Source of the DNA: CAZXYF01 sp964644705
GTDB lineage: Bacteria > Planctomycetota > Brocadiia > SM23-32
Direction: 5' to 3'
Assembly: GCA_964644705.1 (NCBI GenBank)
Contig: CAZXYF010000008.1
Location: 1 to 35,632, forward strand
DNA: 35,632 nucleotides
Both the position numbers and the translations under genes were made by a program. Below are positions 31,442 through 35,632 of the stretch, piece after piece. Below the pieces are notes generated by a model, which saw only the letters and a program-made list of their open reading frames with translations, did no database searches and was not told where the DNA came from. The number at the start of each line of letters is the position of its first letter. Position 1 is the stretch's first letter.

Positions 31442-32509
31442 TCATTCACCTGCTTTTGCCAACCCATACCGAAAGGTTTCATCCAGGAACGCGTCGATGT
31501 TCTCCAGAGGCGTCGATCCGGTAATTCCGTTACCCGCGGCCACCACACAACGCCCTTTGCCGGGCACGTAGAACGTGTCGATGAGGTCACGCACGTGTTC
31601 GCGCACCCCTTCCGGACTTTCTTCCTGCAATATGTGCTGCACATCAACCCCGGCCCAGGCGGTCATCCGATCACCGATAATACGGGCCGACTCGTCCCAG
31701 TCCATGGCGCCGTATTGCAGTGGATGCAGACAATCCACCTCCACCTCGATCAAATCCTCCAGAATATCGGTTAGATCGCCGCAGGAATGGATCCAGTAAT
31801 CCATGTCGTATTCATGGCATGTGGCGGCGACCTCCTCGTGCAGCGGTTTGAGAAATTCACGGAACGTTTCCGGACTCATCATCAACCCGGTTTGATGGCC
31901 CAGATCATTACTCGTGGCAAACCCGTCGGCCCCACGCTCGCCTGCTCCTTCCACAAACTTGAGAACGAGGTCTTTCAGAGCTTCACATAACGTCTTCATT
32001 TCTTCCTTGTGCAGATGGAAGTCCATCAGAACGTTTTTCATTCCCCGCAGACTCCACAGGCGCTCGTAGAAATTATTCCACGCCCAGGCCACGACGTACT
32101 GGCCATCGGCTTTCTCGACAACTTCGCTCACGTTGTCAAAAATTCGGGGATCATCGGCCTGCGGGAAAGCATCCATGAACTCATCAAAATGCTCCCAGTC
32201 GTATAAGATACCGCCGCCGGCATCTTTCCCGGCCGTCTCCTGCGGCGCATCCTCCGGATCGTGCCAGCCCCAGCGATAATCGCTGGAAAAGCCCTCCGGC
32301 GCTTTCCATCCTCCGGGCTGCGCAATACCGGAGGCAAGAACATCTTCCTGATACGGGGCGAAAACTTCGTCCACGGCTTCTTCTCCATGATATTCGCGCA
32401 AACCTTCTCCCGGCCATATCACCCGGTGGGCGGGGGGCCGAACATCGCATTCACCTCTAATCGACTCTTTGACTTCGTCCTTGTTCAGGGGTTCGTACTT
32501 TGGCTGCAT
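31442..32509 (-). CDS. Uroporphyrinogen decarboxylase-superfamily (methyltransferase-like) protein
   Basis: A 355-residue URO-D-fold protein. The conserved WIHSCGDLTDILEDLIEVEVDCLHPLQ block gives an H-x-C pair (H241, C243), and C321 lies in GKGRCVVAAGNGI. H-x-C plus a distal Cys is the zinc site of MtaA/MtbA-type cobalamin methyltransferases, whereas true heme-pathway UroD lacks it and has an N-terminal Arg-rich signature not found here. A role in methyl or demethylation chemistry with a corrinoid partner is inferred; no corrinoid protein gene is adjacent. The start at 32509 has AGGAG upstream on the minus strand. It is monocistronic. Such genes are often multiplied in Lentisphaerota-like and related genomes. 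Confidence 0.85.
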   Translation of the reverse strand: MQPKYEPLNKDEVKESIRGECDVRPPAHRVIWPGEGLREYHGEEAVDEVFAPYQEDVLASGIAQPGGWKAPEGFSSDYRWGWHDPEDAPQETAGKDAGGGILYDWEHFDEFMDAFPQADDPRIFDNVSEVVEKADGQYVVAWAWNNFYERLWSLRGMKNVLMDFHLHKEEMKTLCEALKDLVLKFVEGAGERGADGFATSNDLGHQTGLMMSPETFREFLKPLHEEVAATCHEYDMDYWIHSCGDLTDILEDLIEVEVDCLHPLQYGAMDWDESARIIGDRMTAWAGVDVQHILQEESPEGVREHVRDLIDTFYVPGKGRCVVAAGNGITGSTPLENIDAFLDETFRYGLAKAGE

Positions 32510-32702
32510 CTCGTATCATCTCCTGTTGCAGTAGTGAATTGATTGCGTGAATGCTACTTATCTTACGTCGCGGCAATGAGCTGTCCCTGATCCCTTCCGA
32601 TGTTGTACCCCATACGGAGGCTCAACATCAACCGTTAAGCGGTTGTGTATAATTGTTCTAAGGTTTTCAACTTTTATCTTGCTGTATCGTATAGTCAGAA
32701 TC

Positions 32703-32721
32703 CCCCGCGCTTGCCGCGGGG
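32703..32721. repeat. REP-like hairpin 1
   Basis: CCCCGCG (32703-32709) pairs with CGCGGGG (32715-32721) around the loop CTTGC. It has the same loop and stem length as hairpin 2. Confidence 0.7.
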
Positions 32722-32768
32722 TTCCTCAGGTATCAACCTACACAAAAGGCCGAACATTCGAGTAAATC

Positions 32769-32787
32769 CGCCGGGCTTGCCCCGGCG
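32769..32787. repeat. REP-like hairpin 2
   Basis: CGCCGGG (32769-32775) pairs with CCCGGCG (32781-32787) around the loop CTTGC, 66 bases from hairpin 1. The stem sequences differ but pairing and loop are kept, which suggests that the fold is selected. A T6 run (32797-32802 region) follows shortly after. Confidence 0.7.
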
Positions 32788-32847
32788 ATTATTAGGTTTT
32801 TTGCTCTTCTGACTCCCAGAAACCTTAGAACATTTTTGCAGGACCGC

Positions 32848-33123
32848 TTAACCGTATTGCCAGGAACAACGTTTTGGTGAAAACGTCCTGCGGATCTCCA
32901 TTTCCAGTAACCTCCTCCTCATCCTATCTCCCACCGATTCCTGCGACGATGAGGAATGCTCGTGCCCGGTATAAGCCTTTTCATATATTCTTTTGGTGCT
33001 CACAATTATTCTGCGTCTAAGTCGTCTAAGGCTTTTCCTCTCAGGAGGTGACTCCTTCAGTGCTTCTATAAGCCGCGGTATTGCGGGAATCCCCATCTCA
33101 TTTGTTAACTTACCGCCCAGCAC
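32848..33123 (-). CDS. Short frame overlapping the membrane-anchored gene; possible frameshifted or truncated 3' part
   Basis: A 91-residue frame that starts at a GTG inside the end of the upstream gene and overlaps it by 14 bases. The opening LGGKLTNEMGIPAIPRLIEALKES looks like a HEAT-type helical repeat, and the rest is very basic. Its stop codon TAA lies inside the terminal repeat of the MITE-like element, so the original 3' end may have been cut off by insertion. It may be a separate coupled gene, or the true C terminus of the neighbour reached by a frameshift. No strong ribosome binding site is seen. Confidence 0.35.
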   Translation of the reverse strand: MLGGKLTNEMGIPAIPRLIEALKESPPERKSLRRLRRRIIVSTKRIYEKAYTGHEHSSSSQESVGDRMRRRLLEMEIRRTFSPKRCSWQYG

Positions 33124-33892
33124 GTAACCACCATTGGACCACTTTCTTCTTTTCCGTTTCCTTCATGTCCGCCTCCCATTTCCGCCCACCTCCGTGAACT
33201 CTGACAAGGTTGTTGATGATGAATCCGATGGTATCCCAATTTTTACTGGCAGACTTTCTTTGTATCTCCTGCATATATGCTTTTTTTAACACCTCCCGCA
33301 ATGCAGATTCCACGTTCTGCATATGCTTTTCCCCAGCCCTTTTTACCGCCCATTTCCATATAAGACCATCACGTTCCTTATCGAAATTGTGGAGCCGTAT
33401 CAGATCGGCAAGAGCCTTTTTATCGCCGCGTTTGAGGTAAGCTACGACTTTTTCCCAAACCCCTTTGCTCGGCAAACGACGCTTGTTTGCTACCTTTATC
33501 ACCAGCGGTGGGATATCTCTACCTCGATAAAAGTATCCAAAATATCCTCCAAACCAATACCGCGACAAATCACAGCCACAGATAATGCCTTTCGCCCAGG
33601 TAACTTTATCCTTCACCGTAAAATGCGCGTAAAGGGAATCATATTTTTTTACCTTTCGAATATCACTGCTGTAACCCGTTAGTGATTCAAAATCCTCCAC
33701 CCACTTCCCCTTGAGCGGCGGATAATAGCCATGTTCATAGTATATATTTTTCGCACACTTGGAAATTGGTTTAGTATAGTCCGCCTTCCCATAAGTTTTG
33801 TTCAAACCGTCAGACACGGGCCAGCACACCATGAACCACAGGACCACGGCCACTATTATCGTCGCAACAATATATGTTAGCCGTTTTCTCAT
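33110..33892 (-). CDS. Membrane-anchored protein of unknown function
   Basis: A 260-residue protein not recognised as any family. Residues 5-26 form one hydrophobic segment after MRKR (TYIVATIIVAVVLWFMVCWPV), so it is probably anchored in the inner membrane with the rest outside the cytoplasm. Aromatic and glycine-rich stretches (CDLSRYWFGGYFGYFYRG) are followed by a basic, mostly helical C-terminal half. Codons are more AT-rich than in the core genes. No good Shine-Dalgarno precedes ATG 33892. It follows the MORN-type gene by 113 bases on the same strand, and the short frame at 32848-33123 overlaps its end. Confidence 0.6.
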   Translation of the reverse strand: MRKRLTYIVATIIVAVVLWFMVCWPVSDGLNKTYGKADYTKPISKCAKNIYYEHGYYPPLKGKWVEDFESLTGYSSDIRKVKKYDSLYAHFTVKDKVTWAKGIICGCDLSRYWFGGYFGYFYRGRDIPPLVIKVANKRRLPSKGVWEKVVAYLKRGDKKALADLIRLHNFDKERDGLIWKWAVKRAGEKHMQNVESALREVLKKAYMQEIQRKSASKNWDTIGFIINNLVRVHGGGRKWEADMKETEKKKVVQWWLRAGR

Positions 33893-34005
33893 GTGTCTAC
33901 ATTGGCCTTTATGTGCGGTTTTCGCAGCGGTGCCCTATCCACGCAAGGACTCAACTCACCCTGAAGCACGTCGCCGCTTTTTGAATTCTCAGAGTTTGCC
34001 TGGTT

Positions 34006-34929
34006 TCATGGTCTTCTCTCCGTTTCCCTCCTCTTCAGAAACTTTTCTTGGCTCAGCTTCTGTCCGTGCCAGTACCACTGCTCCTGCTTGATCTGTCGGT
34101 TTTCACCATATGTTTTGCACACTCCATGTTTCTTTCCAATCCTGTATTCCCGCGTCTCCAGCAGCCTGCCATTGTGATCGTATATTCTCACGCACCCGTC
34201 TTTCTTCCCGTTGTTCACAGGTATCAAAGAAGCTACCCCTCCATTTTTGTGGTATTTGCGCACTATACCATGCACCGTATCATCGACCTTTGGTTTTTCC
34301 GACTGGAGGCTCCCGTCATCATAGAACTTTCTACTCACCATCCCCTTCCGTTCGGTTTCCTTTGACTCTCCGGCTTTCTCCCCAGGGGGGCGGGCAAAGC
34401 AACGATTTGACAACATGTACTCGATATCAAGGGAATGGTGCTCTTCACCGGACTGTCGTAATTTGTCTTTTTTTTTCTTCAGAAACTCCGCGCGACTTAC
34501 TTTTTGCCCCCGCCAATACCACATCACACCGATATTCTTCCGATTTTTACCATAGAATTTCCACGCCCCGTGCTTCTTTCCGTCTCTCCATTGTGTCGTC
34601 CAACATAGTTTACCATTGTTAACATAATCTCTCGACAAGCCATGCTCTTTACCCTTCGTATAGGGGCAGAGAATACTTATCTCTCCATTTTTACGGTAAA
34701 CCCTTAGCAGCCCATCGACGCTCCCATCGACCATCGGTATTTCCGACCTGAGGCTCCCATCTTCGTAGAACTTTCTTACCACCTCCCGCTGTCCTTTGTC
34801 CTCCTTTGAATGCCCTGTTTTATCTTGACTGTCTGCTGCGTAACATACAATGGATACCAAACAGAACGCTAAAACATACACCGGTATAACCACGCCCTTA
34901 TCCCGTGATATTTGATACTCTATCAGCAT
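34006..34929 (-). CDS. Secreted MORN-2/YwqK-like repeat protein, internally duplicated
   Basis: A 307-residue protein. The N terminus carries a signal-peptide-like hydrophobic stretch (GVVIPVYVLAFCLVSIVCYA, about 12-31), so export is likely; no lipobox is clear. The mature part has two copies of a ~105-residue module (about 48-155 and 195-303), each made of several MORN-2 style units with the pattern F-Y-x-x-G-x-L-x-x-E ... G-x-x-x-G-x-x-x-x-Y. Each module begins RKFY(E/D)DGSL and ends with WYW(R/H)GQK(V/L)S and a basic FLK(K/R). Such proteins are often labelled 'YwqK family antitoxin', but there is no evidence for that role here. The ribosome binding site GGGAGGT is excellent. It is likely cotranscribed with the membrane-anchored gene that follows. 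Confidence 0.8.
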   Translation of the reverse strand: MLIEYQISRDKGVVIPVYVLAFCLVSIVCYAADSQDKTGHSKEDKGQREVVRKFYEDGSLRSEIPMVDGSVDGLLRVYRKNGEISILCPYTKGKEHGLSRDYVNNGKLCWTTQWRDGKKHGAWKFYGKNRKNIGVMWYWRGQKVSRAEFLKKKKDKLRQSGEEHHSLDIEYMLSNRCFARPPGEKAGESKETERKGMVSRKFYDDGSLQSEKPKVDDTVHGIVRKYHKNGGVASLIPVNNGKKDGCVRIYDHNGRLLETREYRIGKKHGVCKTYGENRQIKQEQWYWHGQKLSQEKFLKRRETERRP

Positions 34930-35153
34930 GATTACCTCCCTTCAGAACCGAGGGGCACTACAATAAGGGGGCAGATCATAAGATATCGCCCCTGACACCC
35001 ACTTCGCAATTTGTGCGGCTCTCCAGAAAGCGAGGACACGCCCGATTTGCCCAGCTCGTAGCTGTATTCGATGCGCTTGCCGTTTTACCATTCACCACCC
35101 ACAGAAGCTGCCCTCTCCGTCCGCTTTCTTTCTGGTTAGGCTACCGCCGGCTG

Positions 35154-35435
35154 TCAAGAATTCAAAGCATTCTCTGGAAAGCCGTCTTCGTCTTCGGATT
35201 CCCGTTCCGAAGCAGCTTGCTGTTTATATCTTGACATGAACCTCCAAAAACATAGAATGCCCAGAAATAATGCGCATATTCCAACAGTATGCAAAAGATT
35301 CCCGAGGAGTATGACGCCTCCAAATGCCGAATCCTCTTGTAATCCCAACACATCAAAGTGACGTCCAGTATTGTGTGTAATTAGGCTTGAATAGAAAAGG
35401 CGAGCGGTTAGCTTCCCCGGATTATCCGTCAGCAC
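35154..35435 (-). CDS. Possible small membrane protein
   Basis: A 93-residue frame from a GTG, with one strong hydrophobic segment (GVILLGNLLHTVGICALFLGILCF, about 40-64) followed by RFMSRYKQ and a charged, acidic tail (SERESEDEDG). A single-pass topology with a cytoplasmic acidic tail would fit. The true start is uncertain, as no ribosome binding site is clear and the first 35 residues look unconvincing. It precedes the MORN-type gene on the same strand, 224 bases upstream. I do not recognise a family. Confidence 0.35.
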   Translation of the reverse strand: MLTDNPGKLTARLFYSSLITHNTGRHFDVLGLQEDSAFGGVILLGNLLHTVGICALFLGILCFWRFMSRYKQQAASERESEDEDGFPENALNS

Positions 35436-35632
35436 TTATGTAATAAAGTGGCTCGCCCGAGGATAGCGATGATTTGCTGGCTCTCTGGCAATGTATAGTG
35501 TTTAACATTGGCTCCTATTCATCCTTGCAGACTGAACTCGATTGTTGGGTCCCGTGACCAGTCGTATATGGTATAACGAACGCCGCGGAGAATCTTTGCT
35601 TTTCCGAAAGCACAAAGAGGAGTCCGATTGTG
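35436..35632. other. Right edge of window, nothing recognised
   Basis: No supportable gene or repeat is seen. The last bases contain GAGGAG followed by ATTGTG, which might be the ribosome binding site of a + strand gene that begins beyond the edge. Confidence 0.25.

Larger units (their letters stand above)
32632..32854. mobile_element. MITE-like element with 35-bp terminal inverted repeats
   Basis: The ends 32632-32666 and 32820-32854 are inverted copies matching at 29 of 35 positions by eye; both begin with a (C/G)GTTAAGCGGT segment and end with the identical 13-mer TGTTCTAAGGTTT. Inside is a second inverted pair, AGTCAGAA (32693-32700) and TTCTGACT (32807-32814), that encloses two GC-rich hairpins. 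There is no reading frame for a transposase, and no clear target-site duplication was found. The 338-base gap 32510-32847 is largely this element. It could alternatively be a large structured RNA. Confidence 0.62.

Noticed and set aside
34006..34929. Antitoxin of a toxin-antitoxin system
   Set aside because: The YwqK name suggests it, but the protein is exported, repeat-built and has no toxin-like partner.
35013..35234. Plus-strand frame of 73 codons near the right edge
   Set aside because: No ribosome binding site or family match; it partly opposes the possible small membrane protein and has an Arg/Leu-rich composition typical of chance frames.

Overview
The window reads as a bacterial chromosome segment, mostly conserved housekeeping genes of moderate GC, with a visibly more AT-rich accessory stretch at the right end (about 32.5-35.6 kb). 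Lineage cannot be fixed by reading alone. The polA-coaE-rho cluster, a URO-D-superfamily methyltransferase-like gene, a fucose mutarotase and many very acidic proteins would suit a Kiritimatiellota/Lentisphaerota/Verrucomicrobiota-type or neighbouring, possibly salt-adapted, bacterium; this is an inference. No rRNA, recognisable tRNA, CRISPR array or prophage was seen.

Left part (0-9 kb, + strand): a NagD-like HAD phosphatase, a GlnD-like protein whose nucleotidyltransferase and HD active-site motifs both look destroyed, then polA (all three activities intact), coaE and rho. A small DUF6166-like gene lies on the minus strand, followed by a noncoding stretch with a 27-28 bp tandem repeat.

Middle (9.9-20.3 kb): two orphan NarL-type response regulators (one receiver-only), an acidic cold-shock protein with a long structured leader that contains a possible 8-codon reading frame, a SlyD-like FKBP isomerase, a convergent citrate synthase with an unusual acidic insertion, a SelD-N-terminal-like flavoprotein, and a possible operon of family-2 glycosyltransferase, LarA-like racemase and rhomboid protease. 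A minus-strand pair encodes a LabA-type NYN protein and a fucose mutarotase, under a clear promoter overlapped by a palindrome.

Right-centre (20.6-31.3 kb, + strand): protein quality control (dnaK, clpB, with a nitrilase-family amidase overlapping clpB by 4 bases), then the macromolecular-synthesis pair dnaG-rpoD (also overlapping by 4 bases), a possible small structured RNA with its own terminator, and a coiled-coil/C4 zinc-ribbon protein. A 73-base hairpin of unknown role sits upstream of dnaG.

Right end (31.4-35.6 kb, minus strand): a URO-D-like cobalamin/methyl-transfer-type protein, a 223 bp MITE-like element with 35 bp imperfect terminal inverted repeats and nested REP-like hairpins, an unrecognised membrane-anchored protein with an overlapping reading frame that ends inside the element, a secreted MORN-2/YwqK-like protein built from a duplicated ~105-residue module, and a possible small membrane protein. 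This stretch is the least explained part of the window.
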